DNA of 64,000 nucleotides, taken from positions 8,639 to 72,638 of the forward strand of contig CAZWAK010000018.1 of NCBI GenBank assembly GCA_964631865.1. The letters are read 5' to 3'. A model generated the notes under the pieces. The model did not search any database. It was not told where the DNA came from and saw only the letters and a program-made list of their open reading frames with translations. Each line of letters opens with the position of its first letter. Within the stretch, counting starts at the first letter, position 1. The stretch comes from JAFDVL01 sp964631865. Its GTDB lineage: Bacteria > Acidobacteriota > Blastocatellia > RBC074. Below, piece by piece: positions 50,388 through 59,216 of this stretch. The translations under genes were made by a program, and so were the position numbers.

Positions 50388-52631
50388 ATGAAACGATTCA
50401 AGCTCATTTTGTTCGCCATTGCCCTATTCGCCCCCGCGATCTTTTACTTCAATTCGCCACGCATTGTCGAGGCCAATGCAACTGCGCCTGTCACGCTCGA
50501 CACGACGCTGCCCCTCGGCAAAATCGCAACGCCCAAAGACGGCTGGAGCTTTCGCAATCACGTGATGCCTGTGCTGACGAAGCTCGGCTGCAATCAGGGC
50601 GCGTGTCACGGCGCGGCGGCGGGCAAGAACGGCTTCAAGCTGACGTTGCGCGGCTACGATCCCGAATTGGATTATCAAGTGCTGACGCGCCAATCGCTTG
50701 GTCGCCGCATCAACAAAATCGAACCGGCGAAAAGCCTGTTGTTGCTCAAAGCTACGATGGCAATTGGGCACGGCGGCGGCAAACGAATGGACGTGGACTC
50801 GCTGGAATACCGCGTGCTGAGCGAGTGGATTGCTGCCGGAATTGCTGCGCCGAGCGAAACCGACACACGCATCAAATCTATCGAAGTCACTACAAACGAC
50901 GCCGCGAACAACGAAGTGCAATTGCGTGTCAAAGCGGCTTATGACGACGGTCACAGCGAAGACGTGACGCGCTGGGTCAAGTACGCCGTTGCTGACGCTT
51001 CAGTCGCTACCGTTGACGAAGCGGGCAAAGTGAAATTGATCGGGCACGGCGAAACGGCGGTGACGGCGCAATATCAATCCGCCGTTGCGTTCACGCGCGT
51101 GGCGAATGCGTTCCCCAACAAAATCGCGCCCGAAACGTTTGCGAGTTCGCCGAAGCTCAATTACGTGGACGAACTCGTCATCAAGAAACTCCAAACCTTG
51201 AACATCGCGCCTTCCGGTCAAGCCAACGACAGCGAATTCATTCGCCGTGCGTTCCTCGACGCCGCAGGCATTTTGCCGACCGCGCAGGAGGTCAACGACT
51301 TCCTCAACGACTCGTCGCCCGACAAACGCTCCAAACTCATCAACACGCTGCTCGACCGCGAAGAGTATGTGGATTACTGGACGAACAAGTGGGATGACCT
51401 GTTGTTGGTTTCGACGCTGAAGATCAATAACAACGCGATGTGGAGCTTTCACAACTGGATTCGGCGCAGCATTCAAACCAACAAGCCGTGGGACAAATTC
51501 GTCCGCGAAATCATCACCGCGTCCGGCAACACACTGGAAAACGGTGCGGCGAATTATTTCGTCATTCACAAAGAACCGACTGACCTGAACGAAAACCTGT
51601 CGCAAGCGTTTTTAGGAATGTCCATCACCTGCGCGCGTTGCCACAATCATCCGCTGGAAAAATGGACGCAGAAACAATATTTCGAGATGGCGAATCTGTT
51701 TGGTCGCGTCGCGCTCAAGAACGGCGTCCGCGCAGGCGATGTTTCGGTCTATACGTCACCGACTGGCGAAGTCGTGTTGCCGCGTCTGAACAAACCGCTG
51801 CCGCCGCGCCCGCTCGACGGCGATGCGATTTCGTTTGAAGGGCAAGACCGCCGCGAACATTTGGCGAACTGGCTCACGTCGCCGACCAACCCATACTTCG
51901 CGCGTTCGCTTGTCAATCGCGTCTGGAAAAACTTCATGGGGCGCGGCCTCGTCGAAGCCGTAGACGATATGCGCGCGACGAATCCGCCGTCGAATGAAGA
52001 ACTGCTCGCCGCGTTGACGAAAGACTTCACCGATCACAAATTTGATATGAAGCATTTGATGCGCACGATCATGAATTCCGCCGCGTATCAACGGGCTTCT
52101 GACGCGAACGCGACGAATGCGAAAGACGACAAGTATTATTCAAAATACGTCGTCAAACGTTTGCCCGCCGAAGTAATGTTGGACGCGCTGTCGCAAGTCA
52201 CGAACGTGCCGACGATGTTCCCCGACTTTGCCCCCGGCACGCGCGCGATTCAATTGCCCGATTCGCGCATCAATCAATATTTCCTGAAAGTCTTCGGCAA
52301 ACCGCCGCGCGTCGCTACGTGCGAATGCGAACGCTCATCGGAACCGACCGTGCAACAGGCGTTGCACATCATCAACGGCGAAACGCTGAATCAAAAACTG
52401 CGCGCGCCCGGCGGCTTTGTGGACAACGTGGTGAAGCTCGGCTTGCCGGACACAATGCTCATCGAACACCTGTATTTATCGGCCTTCGCGCGCAAACCGT
52501 CAGATAAAGAAGTAGCGAATCTGGTCGCGGCGTTGAAGACAAATCGAACCGATGGAATGGCGCGACGACAAGCGGTGGAAGATGTTGTGTGGGCGGTGCT
52601 GACGAGCAAGGAATTTTTATTTAATCATTGA
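50388..52631 (+). CDS. Secreted DUF1549/DUF1553 (PSD1) cytochrome-type protein with Big-2 domain
   Basis: 747 residues: signal peptide (1-30), a cytochrome-like segment with CNQGACHGAAAG (CxxxxCH) near 69, a bacterial Ig-like Big-2 domain (about 165-240), DUF1549 (about 255-460, with CARCHNHPLEKWT, a true CxxCH) and DUF1553 (about 495-740). This set is common in Planctomycetes and Acidobacteria and is usually paired with a secreted sulfatase-like or WD40 protein; the reaction is unknown. CAGGAG lies before the ATG. The cytochrome-WD40 gene follows on the same strand. Confidence 0.88.
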   Translation: MKRFKLILFAIALFAPAIFYFNSPRIVEANATAPVTLDTTLPLGKIATPKDGWSFRNHVMPVLTKLGCNQGACHGAAAGKNGFKLTLRGYDPELDYQVLTRQSLGRRINKIEPAKSLLLLKATMAIGHGGGKRMDVDSLEYRVLSEWIAAGIAAPSETDTRIKSIEVTTNDAANNEVQLRVKAAYDDGHSEDVTRWVKYAVADASVATVDEAGKVKLIGHGETAVTAQYQSAVAFTRVANAFPNKIAPETFASSPKLNYVDELVIKKLQTLNIAPSGQANDSEFIRRAFLDAAGILPTAQEVNDFLNDSSPDKRSKLINTLLDREEYVDYWTNKWDDLLLVSTLKINNNAMWSFHNWIRRSIQTNKPWDKFVREIITASGNTLENGAANYFVIHKEPTDLNENLSQAFLGMSITCARCHNHPLEKWTQKQYFEMANLFGRVALKNGVRAGDVSVYTSPTGEVVLPRLNKPLPPRPLDGDAISFEGQDRREHLANWLTSPTNPYFARSLVNRVWKNFMGRGLVEAVDDMRATNPPSNEELLAALTKDFTDHKFDMKHLMRTIMNSAAYQRASDANATNAKDDKYYSKYVVKRLPAEVMLDALSQVTNVPTMFPDFAPGTRAIQLPDSRINQYFLKVFGKPPRVATCECERSSEPTVQQALHIINGETLNQKLRAPGGFVDNVVKLGLPDTMLIEHLYLSAFARKPSDKEVANLVAALKTNRTDGMARRQAVEDVVWAVLTSKEFLFNH

Positions 52632-52633
52632 TC

Positions 52634-52726
52634 TTTTCACCGCAGAGGCGCGGAGGTAGCGCAGAGGAAGCGCGGAGAAAACTCTCTGCGAAACTCTGCG
52701 CGAACTCTGCGCCTCTGCGGTGAAAA
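52634..52726. repeat. Hairpin of CGCAGAGG/CTCTGCG units
   Basis: The outer 18 bp (TTTTCACCGCAGAGGCGC at 52634 and its complement at 52709-52726) are perfect; inside, CTCTGCG recurs about every 10 bp. A related element lies at 59116-59204. It occupies the gap between two co-directional genes. Confidence 0.85.
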
Positions 52727-52748
52727 AGCATCTGGAAAACAACCCGCA

Positions 52749-54074
52749 ATGAGGAACCCAAACACGTTCAAATTTATACTTCTTCTCTTCAGCTTTGCCA
52801 CCGCCATTGCTCAGGAAAAGCCCAACTACAAAGTCGTTGACGCAATTCTGCAAGACAAGTGCATCGCGTGCCACAATCACACCACGCGCAAAGGCGAATT
52901 GAATCTGGAAGGCTTTGCTGCATTGATGAACGGTGGCAAGCGCGGCGCATCCGTCGTTCCCGGCAAAGCCAGCGAAAGCCTGCTCGTCAAATACATCGAA
53001 GGCACAATGCAACCGCGCATGCCGCTCGGCGATCAACTCAGTGCGGCGGAAATCAAAGTCATTCGGGATTGGATTGACGCGGGAGCGGTTGGAGATGGGG
53101 AGAAGGGGAGAAAGGGAGAAGGGGAGAAAGCCGAACCAACAAGCAAAACTAACATTCCTGACATCAAACCGACCGCGCCCGTCAAAGCTGCCATCAGCAG
53201 TTTGGCGTTTAGTCCGAATGGCGCATTGTTGGCGCTGGGTAGTTACAAAGAAATCGAATTGCTCAATGCGACCGAGCGCAAATCCATCAATAAAATCGCG
53301 GGTGCGACGAATCAGGTGCGCGCCGTCGCGTTCAGTCCTGATGGCAAGTTGCTCGCCGCAGCGGGCGGCAATCCTGCGCAGTTCGGCGAAGTCAAACTTT
53401 ACAACGTCAGCGATAGCAAAGAGGTCATCAGCATGCGCGGACATCGGGACAACATCTTCGCGCTCGCGTTCAGCCCCGATGGCAAAACCATTGCGACGGG
53501 CAGTTATGACAAGATGATTAAGTTGTGGGATGTCGCTTCGGGCAAAGAACTCAAAAACCTCAAAGATCACACCGACGCTGTGTTTGCTGCGGCGTTCAGT
53601 CCCGATGGCAAACGGCTTGCGTCCGCCGCCGCAGATCGCACGGTGAAGATTTGGGACGCGATCACAGGCGAGCGTCTTTACACGCTCAGCGATGCGCTCG
53701 ACACGGTCAACACGATTGCGTTTCATCCGTCGGGCAAATACCTCGCGGGCGCAGGTGCGGATCGCATCATTCACATCTGGGAACTCGGCGACAAAGACGG
53801 CAAACGCATTCGCTCGCTGATTTCGCACGAAGACGCAATCAATGCCATCGCCTATTCGCCCGATGGCAAAATGATTGTTTCGACCGGCGCGGACAAGGCT
53901 ATCAAGCTGTGGAATGCAGCAGACTTGAGCGAGATCAAAGTGTTGGAGCCACAGCCCGATTGGGTCTTGGCGCTGGCATTCAGTCCTGATGGCAAGCAAT
54001 TGGTCGTGGGACGCTACGATGGCTCGGTGGTAAGCTATGAGCTACAAAGTGGTAAAGGAGTCGTAATCAAATGA
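52749..54074 (+). CDS. Secreted cytochrome c (PSCyt1-like)-WD40 fusion protein
   Basis: 441 residues: signal peptide (about 1-21, SFATAIAQ), a Planctomycete-type cytochrome C domain with haem motif CIACH near 39 and a distal PRMPLG methionine region, a linker of GEKGRKGEGEK, then about seven WD40 blades (150-435), each with AFSPDGK..ASGSYDKMIKLWD-like sequence. It is likely an extracytoplasmic partner of the PSD1 protein encoded upstream. The stop overlaps the next start (ATGA). Confidence 0.88.
   Translation: MRNPNTFKFILLLFSFATAIAQEKPNYKVVDAILQDKCIACHNHTTRKGELNLEGFAALMNGGKRGASVVPGKASESLLVKYIEGTMQPRMPLGDQLSAAEIKVIRDWIDAGAVGDGEKGRKGEGEKAEPTSKTNIPDIKPTAPVKAAISSLAFSPNGALLALGSYKEIELLNATERKSINKIAGATNQVRAVAFSPDGKLLAAAGGNPAQFGEVKLYNVSDSKEVISMRGHRDNIFALAFSPDGKTIATGSYDKMIKLWDVASGKELKNLKDHTDAVFAAAFSPDGKRLASAAADRTVKIWDAITGERLYTLSDALDTVNTIAFHPSGKYLAGAGADRIIHIWELGDKDGKRIRSLISHEDAINAIAYSPDGKMIVSTGADKAIKLWNAADLSEIKVLEPQPDWVLALAFSPDGKQLVVGRYDGSVVSYELQSGKGVVIK
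53097..53128 (+). repeat. 8-bp tandem repeat within the linker of the WD40 gene
   Basis: GGGGAGAA, GGGGAGAA, AGGGAGAA, GGGGAGAA encode the Gly/Glu/Lys-rich linker between the cytochrome and WD40 domains. Four units total 32 bp, and the reading frame is preserved. Confidence 0.85.
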
Positions 54075-54745
54075 TCGCAACTGCAATAAGTTTATGGGAA
54101 GAGTTGGAAACAGCACTTGACTCGCTCCCGGAAGGAAGCCAGGTAGTGCTGGATAATATTGGATGGGAAGATTATGAAATGCTCTTTGAAGAGACGATGG
54201 ACGCAGTACATTTCAAGATGTATTACGACGAAGGGAGGTTAGTTGCCATGTCGCTCTCAGCCGAACACAAAAGAACCAAAGTCTTGGTTTCTGCCTTAAT
54301 TGTAGTATTGGCCGAAGAGTTGGAAATGCGGTTAGTTCCCAGCGGGGGCGCGTCGCTCAAAACTTCTCGGAAGAAAAAAGGCGCTGATCCAGACGACAGC
54401 TATTACATCGAAAATGCGGATAAAATTCGCGGCCTCAAACGCATTCATCTGCCCGCCCATCCGCCGCCCGATTTGCTCATCGAAGTAGACGTTACCAATC
54501 CTTCGGTTAACAAGTTTGCGATCTATGGCGCAATGGGAGTTCCTGAATTCTGGCGCTACGAAGGCGAGGAAATGCACTTCTACCAACTGGAAGGCGAAGA
54601 TTATCTCGAAATCAGTCACAGCCTTCATTTTCCTTTCGTATCTCCGGCAGTTATCACAGAATTCTTAGCATTAGGCGAGGCCGAAGACATCGTCACGATG
54701 GTCAAAGCCTTTCGTGAATGGGTCAACGCCAACAAACCTGCATGA
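54071..54745 (+). CDS. Uma2 family (DUF820) putative endonuclease, second subfamily
   Basis: 224 residues, closely matching the 23148-23816 protein: YYDEGRLVAMSLSAEHKR, GGASLKTSRKKKGADPDDSYYIEN, PPPDLLIEVDVT (site residues Asp and Glu) and GVPEFWRYEGEEMHFYQLEG. It is joined by 4-bp overlaps to both the upstream WD40 gene and the downstream GNAT gene, so it is translated as part of that run although a functional link to them is not obvious. Confidence 0.85.
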   Translation: MIATAISLWEELETALDSLPEGSQVVLDNIGWEDYEMLFEETMDAVHFKMYYDEGRLVAMSLSAEHKRTKVLVSALIVVLAEELEMRLVPSGGASLKTSRKKKGADPDDSYYIENADKIRGLKRIHLPAHPPPDLLIEVDVTNPSVNKFAIYGAMGVPEFWRYEGEEMHFYQLEGEDYLEISHSLHFPFVSPAVITEFLALGEAEDIVTMVKAFREWVNANKPA

Positions 54746-55164
54746 ACATCAAACTCGCTGAAACCGACGAAGACATCGCGCGCTGCTTCGGCGTGATGCA
54801 GCAATTGCGCGACCATTTGCTCCAAGAAAACTTCGTTTCGCAAATCCGCCGGATGCAGGCGGAAGGCTATCATCTCGCGTTTCTGGAAGACGCAGGCGAA
54901 GTCAAGGCGCTCGGCGGCTTTCGCATGTTTGAGATGCTCGCGCGTGGGCGATTTATGTACGTGGATGATCTGGTCACGAACGCTGATGATCGCTCCAAAG
55001 GCTATGGCGACGCGATGCTGGATTGGTTGGCGGAATACGCGAAAACGCACGGATGCGAATATCTCAATTTGGATTCCGGCGTGCATCGGTTTGGCGCGCA
55101 TCGGTTTTATTTGCGCAAACGAATGGACATCGTGTGTCATCACTTTTCGCTCAAGCTCCGGTAA
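54742..55164 (+). CDS. GNAT-family N-acetyltransferase
   Basis: 140 residues. The GNAT acetyl-CoA loop is RSKGYGDAMLDWLAEYAKTHG (motif A, about 84-104), preceded by the beta-strand MYVDDLVTNADD and followed by LNLDSGVHRFGAHRFYLRKRM. The acceptor is unknown. The start overlaps the Uma2 stop as ATGA. Confidence 0.85.
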   Translation: MNIKLAETDEDIARCFGVMQQLRDHLLQENFVSQIRRMQAEGYHLAFLEDAGEVKALGGFRMFEMLARGRFMYVDDLVTNADDRSKGYGDAMLDWLAEYAKTHGCEYLNLDSGVHRFGAHRFYLRKRMDIVCHHFSLKLR

Positions 55165-55186
55165 AATGTTGTGGGAGGTAAAAACT

Positions 55187-55459
55187 ATGATTGCTGAAAT
55201 GGTTTCATCGTTAATTAGTACGCCGGACGTTTGTGGCGGGCGATTGCGCATTGAAGGCACACGCATCACGCTGAATCAAATTGCTACTTTGTACAAACAA
55301 GGTCTCAGTGCGGAAGACATCGCCGATCAATATCCGCACATTTCATTGGCGCAGGTTTACTCTGCCTTGGCGTATTACCACACTAACCGCGAAGCCGTCG
55401 AAGCGGAGTTGGCAGCCGAGAAAGCAGAGGCGGAGCGATTGGAAAAAGAGTTTGCCTGA
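55187..55459 (+). CDS. DUF433 family antitoxin-like protein
   Basis: 90 residues. The DUF433 core ISTPDVCGGRLRIEGTRITLNQIATLYKQGLSAEDIADQYPHISLAQVYSALAYYHTN is a winged-helix-like DNA-binding domain. It ends in a charged helix. GGGAGG lies before the ATG. Five bp downstream is a DUF5615 gene; DUF433/DUF5615 pairs are predicted VapBC-type toxin-antitoxin modules, with this protein as antitoxin and autorepressor. Confidence 0.88.
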   Translation: MIAEMVSSLISTPDVCGGRLRIEGTRITLNQIATLYKQGLSAEDIADQYPHISLAQVYSALAYYHTNREAVEAELAAEKAEAERLEKEFA

Positions 55460-55464
55460 TTGTT

Positions 55465-55812
55465 ATGCAGATAAGCTTGTACATTGACGAAGATGCGATG
55501 TCGCGTGCATTGGTGCAAGGATTGCGGGCGCGCAACGTTGATGTGTTGACAGTGCTGGATTGTGGGATGGAAGGCAAAAGCGATCCAGAGCAACTTGCCT
55601 TTGCCGCTTCACGCGGTCGTGTGATTTATACCTATAACGTTGGAGATTTTTGCCAGCTTCACACTGAATACCTCGCACAAGAGAAAGAACACGCCGGAAT
55701 AATTGTTGTCAATCGCCAACGTTATTCTATCGGCGAACAACTGAAACAAACACTGCTATTGATTCACCAAACAACCGCAGAAGAAATGCGCAACACTTTA
55801 CACTTCCTCTAA
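55465..55812 (+). CDS. DUF5615 PIN-like toxin
   Basis: 115 residues. The N-terminal LYIDEDAMSRALVQGLRARNVDV and the central GRVIYTYNVGDFCQLH carry the acidic residues of the PIN-like (Mut7-C related) fold; SDPEQLAFAASRG is also typical. It is a predicted RNase toxin partnered with the DUF433 protein encoded 5 bp upstream. Confidence 0.86.
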   Translation: MQISLYIDEDAMSRALVQGLRARNVDVLTVLDCGMEGKSDPEQLAFAASRGRVIYTYNVGDFCQLHTEYLAQEKEHAGIIVVNRQRYSIGEQLKQTLLLIHQTTAEEMRNTLHFL

Positions 55813-55817
55813 TCTCT

Positions 55818-56693
55818 ATGAACCGCAGACAATTTATTCACACCACCACCCTCGCTACCGCCGGTATGGCATTGACACAACCACAACCCACCGACGCCGC
55901 TGTCAAATGGACGGTCGGCTGCTTCAATCGTCCTTGGACGAAGTGGAGCTATGACGAATGTCTCGACGGCATCAAAGCGGCGGGCTACAAAGTCACGGGA
56001 CTGCTCTCGCGCACGCGGCAAGACCCGTTTACCGGCGCTGACGCAACGCCCGAATACCTCGCGGCGCTGAAACAAAAGCTTGCTTCGCGCGGCTTGAAAG
56101 CGAATATGACCGCGCTGCGTGTGCGCGCCGATCAGCCGTTCGAGGTCGCACAAAAAGACCTGCGCAAACAAATTGACAACGCACAGTTCCTGAAGCTCGA
56201 ATACCTGCTGACCTTCGGCGTGGACAAGCCGTCAGAATACGAAAACTTTTACAAGCTGATGTCGGATGCTGCCGGCTACGCGAAAGAGCGCAAGCTCAAG
56301 CTCGTGATGAAACCGCACGGCGGCGCGAGTGGCGCTTCCGAAGAAATCGTTGCGGCGATCAGACGGGTCAATCATCCGAACTTCAAAATCTGGTACGACG
56401 CGGGCAACATCATTCACTACACGGGCAAAGACCCGGTCGAGGAATTGAAGCCCATCGCGCAATACGTCACTGGCTTTTGTGCGAAGGATTGCGCGACTGT
56501 CAGAGGCGAAGTGATGATCCAGTTCGGCACGGGCAAAGTGGATTTCAAAGCCGTCTTTGCAGCACTGAAAGCAGGCGGCTTTCGTGGCCCCGTGATGGTC
56601 GAATGCTGCGCCGTCGGCGCGACCGCAGCGGAAACGACGGCGAACGCGAAGGCGAATCGGGAGTTCTTAGAAAAAGTCTTAGCGTCCGTCTAA
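55818..56693 (+). CDS. Sugar phosphate isomerase/epimerase-like TIM-barrel protein, exported
   Basis: 291 residues. The N-terminus MNRRQFIHTTTLATAGM is a Tat-type signal (RRxF followed by a hydrophobic stretch). The mature part is a xylose-isomerase-like TIM barrel: DECLDGIKAAGYKVTGLL, LKLVMKPHGGASGASEE, and FKIWYDAGNIIHYTGKDPVEELKPIAQYVTGFCAKD with metal-site-like Asp, His and Glu positions. The sugar is unknown. It starts 5 bp after the toxin gene without evident functional connection. Confidence 0.83.
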   Translation: MNRRQFIHTTTLATAGMALTQPQPTDAAVKWTVGCFNRPWTKWSYDECLDGIKAAGYKVTGLLSRTRQDPFTGADATPEYLAALKQKLASRGLKANMTALRVRADQPFEVAQKDLRKQIDNAQFLKLEYLLTFGVDKPSEYENFYKLMSDAAGYAKERKLKLVMKPHGGASGASEEIVAAIRRVNHPNFKIWYDAGNIIHYTGKDPVEELKPIAQYVTGFCAKDCATVRGEVMIQFGTGKVDFKAVFAALKAGGFRGPVMVECCAVGATAAETTANAKANREFLEKVLASV

Positions 56694-56709
56694 TTCATCG
56701 GAGGAATTT

Positions 56710-57276
56710 ATGCTCGGTCTGAAAACATTGCTCGGTTGCACGGTGTTGGGATTTATTTTCTTTGGCGCAGCACAACAAGCCACGCGCCCCGTCACCACGC
56801 CGGTTGTCGGCGATGATCCGAACACCATGCAAGCGATTCTCAAGGAGATCAAACAAATTCGCGCCAGCATTCCGCGCGCGAACCTCAACACCTTTCACGC
56901 GGACATCACGCTGAATCGCATCAAGATGCAGAAGGAATTGATTGACAAGCTCACAACGCGCCTGGAGGAGACAAAGGCGCTCATCAAAAAGCTCAACGAA
57001 GAGTCGCAGGAAAACCTGCTGATCCGCCGAACGTTGGAGCAGCGGTTGCAAAATACTTACGATCCCGTGCAACGCGCTGGACTCGAATACGCTATCGAAC
57101 AACTCAAACTCAAAACCAATACGGCTTCAATCAACATTCAGGAATTGAACAATCAAATCTACAAGCTCACAAATCAAATCAATATGGAACAAAGCCGCAT
57201 GGATGAATTGAACAATCGGTTGGATCAAGTCCTGCGCACTATCGAATCGCAATTGGACAAGCAGGAAACTAAATAA
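56710..57276 (+). CDS. Secreted coiled-coil protein
   Basis: 188 residues with a signal peptide (about 1-22, FIFFGAAQQA), then almost entirely alpha-helical coiled coil (MQKELIDKLTTRLEETKALIKKLNEESQENLLIRRTLEQRLQNTYD and LNNQIYKLTNQINMEQSRMDELNNRLDQVLRTIESQLDK). GGAGGAA precedes the ATG. I recognise no family; a periplasmic structural or adaptor role is possible. It lies 16 bp downstream of the TIM-barrel gene. Confidence 0.7.
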   Translation: MLGLKTLLGCTVLGFIFFGAAQQATRPVTTPVVGDDPNTMQAILKEIKQIRASIPRANLNTFHADITLNRIKMQKELIDKLTTRLEETKALIKKLNEESQENLLIRRTLEQRLQNTYDPVQRAGLEYAIEQLKLKTNTASINIQELNNQIYKLTNQINMEQSRMDELNNRLDQVLRTIESQLDKQETK

Positions 57277-57324
57277 CCTGTCTAACGACGAAGTTACTTG
57301 AAGACTGTGCGTAATTGAGAAGTG

Positions 57325-57418
57325 CATTCTTCATTCTTCACTCTTCATTCTTTTCGAGGAAAAAAAAGAAACTCTCTCGTCAGGAATGAAGAAGGAAAAA
57401 TGAAGAAGGAAGAATAAA
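57325..57418. repeat. Inverted heptamer arrays
   Basis: CATTCTT, CATTCTT, CACTCTT, CATTCTT (57325-57352) face GAATGAA, GAAGGAA, AAATGAA, GAAGGAA, GAATAAA (57384-57418). The element separates the convergent coiled-coil and TolC genes and resembles those at 42157 and 46639. Confidence 0.85.
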
Positions 57419-57460
57419 ATCCCTGATTTTATTGGCTTTCAACTACGCACACTCTTCAAG

Positions 57461-59098
57461 TTACTTGATCGCAATTTGATTGCTGACAAGCGTGATCGAA
57501 AGCACGCGCTGCATTTCGGCGACCGCTTTGTGATAGTCCGTCCACGCCCGCAGTTCGCGCGCTCGCGCTGCCGCCAACGCATTCTGCCGCTCCAACACAA
57601 AGTAATTCGTCGTTTGCCCCGCCTCGAATTTGCGCTGCTCGCTGCGCCATTGCAGTTCCGCGTTTTCGCGCGAAGCGGTCGCGGCGGCGATGCGCTGTTT
57701 CGTCGTTTCGACCGCTTGCCAGGCGTTGCGCACTTCGGCCTCAATCATCTGCATGGTGCGCTGTTTTTCGGCTTCGAGCTTTTGCTGCTCAGCCAGCGCG
57801 CGGCCTAAATTCGCTTTCGCCGTCGTGTTGCCAAGCGGCAATTGAATGCTGACGCCAACGCGAAACGTGCGAAAGTCGTTTTGCAATGTATTGCCCAAAC
57901 TCTGCCACGCGCCGCCGCGCAAGTCATTGCGCAGCACGCCCGCGTTGATTGCAGGCAGGTTTGGCAATCCCTGCATTGCTGACAATTGATTGACGCGCTG
58001 TTGCAACGCATCCGTTGAAGCAAAGAGCGGATTGATCGTGTTGCGCGGCGTTCCGGCCACACCAATCGTGCCGTAGCTGACTTCCAAATCCACCTGCGGC
58101 TTGCGCTGGTCTTTGAAAAACGCGATGTCGGTTTCGTTCAATTCGCCGCGCAAACGAAACTGCTCCAATTCGGGACGACTGCGCAGAGCTTGCGCCAAGG
58201 CTTCGGGCAACGGTTGCGCAGTTGCAGTCTGCGCGTTCGGTTGTTCGGTTGGCAGTAATTTCGCCTCCCACAGCTCTCGCTTCGCAGGTTGCAGCATCAA
58301 TGCTTTCAGCTTGTTTTCGGCCTGCTCGACGGCTTCGCGCGCAAGGGCGAGTTCCTCGGTGCGGCGTTCGACTTCAACTTTGGTGGAGATGATTTCGACA
58401 GGCGCGAGCGTGCCAGCTTCGACGTGCCGCTGATTTTGCGCAAGCTGTGATTGCCCGATTTGCAACGATTCGGCTTTGATGTCGGCATCACGATGCGCGA
58501 AGACGAGGTTCCAATACGACTGGTTCACCTGCGCAATGATCTCGATGACGCGCTGACGAAACTGGCTGTCGGACAAATCCAATCGCTTGCTGGCAACGTT
58601 GATCTGATGGCGGTCGGCATCGGTGCGACGATTTTTCATCAGCGGTTGAATGAAGCTAAGCTGAATCGAATTCGTGTGCAGCGGATTCAAATTGTCGAAG
58701 AGATTTTGTGAAGTCGCACGCTCCTGCGCGAACGAAAGCTGCACGCGGCTGCCGTTGTTCGCCAACCGTTTCGTCACGCTGGTTTGATTGGTCAGCGCCG
58801 TCGTTAACAAACCACTACCCGAACTGGCGAGCAGCGCATTGGCCACCGGCGTGTTGCGGCGTTCGTAGGCAAAGCGCGAATTCCACAGCGGGTCAAAGAT
58901 GCCGCGCGTGGCGTTCAATTCCTGTTCGTTGACTTTGACATTCGCACGTTCGACTTCGATGTCGCGATTGTTTTCAAGTGCGAGGACTACGGCATCTTGC
59001 AACGAGATTTTGCGCGGTTGCGCGTGAAGGCCGAAAACACAGGCGAGCGTCAGATTGATGATGGCGGCGATGACGGTATTGAAGAGTATTTGTTTCAT
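57461..59098 (-). CDS. TolC-family outer-membrane efflux protein
   Basis: 545 residues with a signal peptide (about 1-26). The two TolC-type repeats are visible as paired long helices with ISLQDAVVLALENNRDIEVERANVKV, SYWNLVFAHRDADIKAESL and, in the second half, RVGVSIQLPLGNTTAKANLGRALAEQQKLEAEKQ and RNAWQAVETTKQRIAAATASRENAELQWRSEQRKFEAG. It forms the outer-membrane and periplasmic channel for the exporter encoded upstream on the same strand, from which it is separated by the 59116-59204 hairpin. Confidence 0.9.
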   Translation of the reverse strand: MKQILFNTVIAAIINLTLACVFGLHAQPRKISLQDAVVLALENNRDIEVERANVKVNEQELNATRGIFDPLWNSRFAYERRNTPVANALLASSGSGLLTTALTNQTSVTKRLANNGSRVQLSFAQERATSQNLFDNLNPLHTNSIQLSFIQPLMKNRRTDADRHQINVASKRLDLSDSQFRQRVIEIIAQVNQSYWNLVFAHRDADIKAESLQIGQSQLAQNQRHVEAGTLAPVEIISTKVEVERRTEELALAREAVEQAENKLKALMLQPAKRELWEAKLLPTEQPNAQTATAQPLPEALAQALRSRPELEQFRLRGELNETDIAFFKDQRKPQVDLEVSYGTIGVAGTPRNTINPLFASTDALQQRVNQLSAMQGLPNLPAINAGVLRNDLRGGAWQSLGNTLQNDFRTFRVGVSIQLPLGNTTAKANLGRALAEQQKLEAEKQRTMQMIEAEVRNAWQAVETTKQRIAAATASRENAELQWRSEQRKFEAGQTTNYFVLERQNALAAARARELRAWTDYHKAVAEMQRVLSITLVSNQIAIK

Positions 59099-59115
59099 GG
59101 CGGTTCTCCAGAAAA

Positions 59116-59204
59116 CTCACCGCAGAGACGCTGAGTTTTCGCAGAGCTTCGCCGAGAGATACTCTGTGTACCTCTGTGCTACCTCTGCGCCTCTGCGGTG
59201 AAAA
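59116..59204. repeat. Hairpin of CGCAGAG/CTCTGCG units
   Basis: CTCACCGCAGAGACGCTGAG at the left faces GCGCCTCTGCGGTGA at the right. It is the same family as 52634-52726 and lies between the HlyD and TolC genes, where it could lower expression of the distal TolC gene. Confidence 0.8.
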
Positions 59205-59216
59205 AATAGTTTGTAA

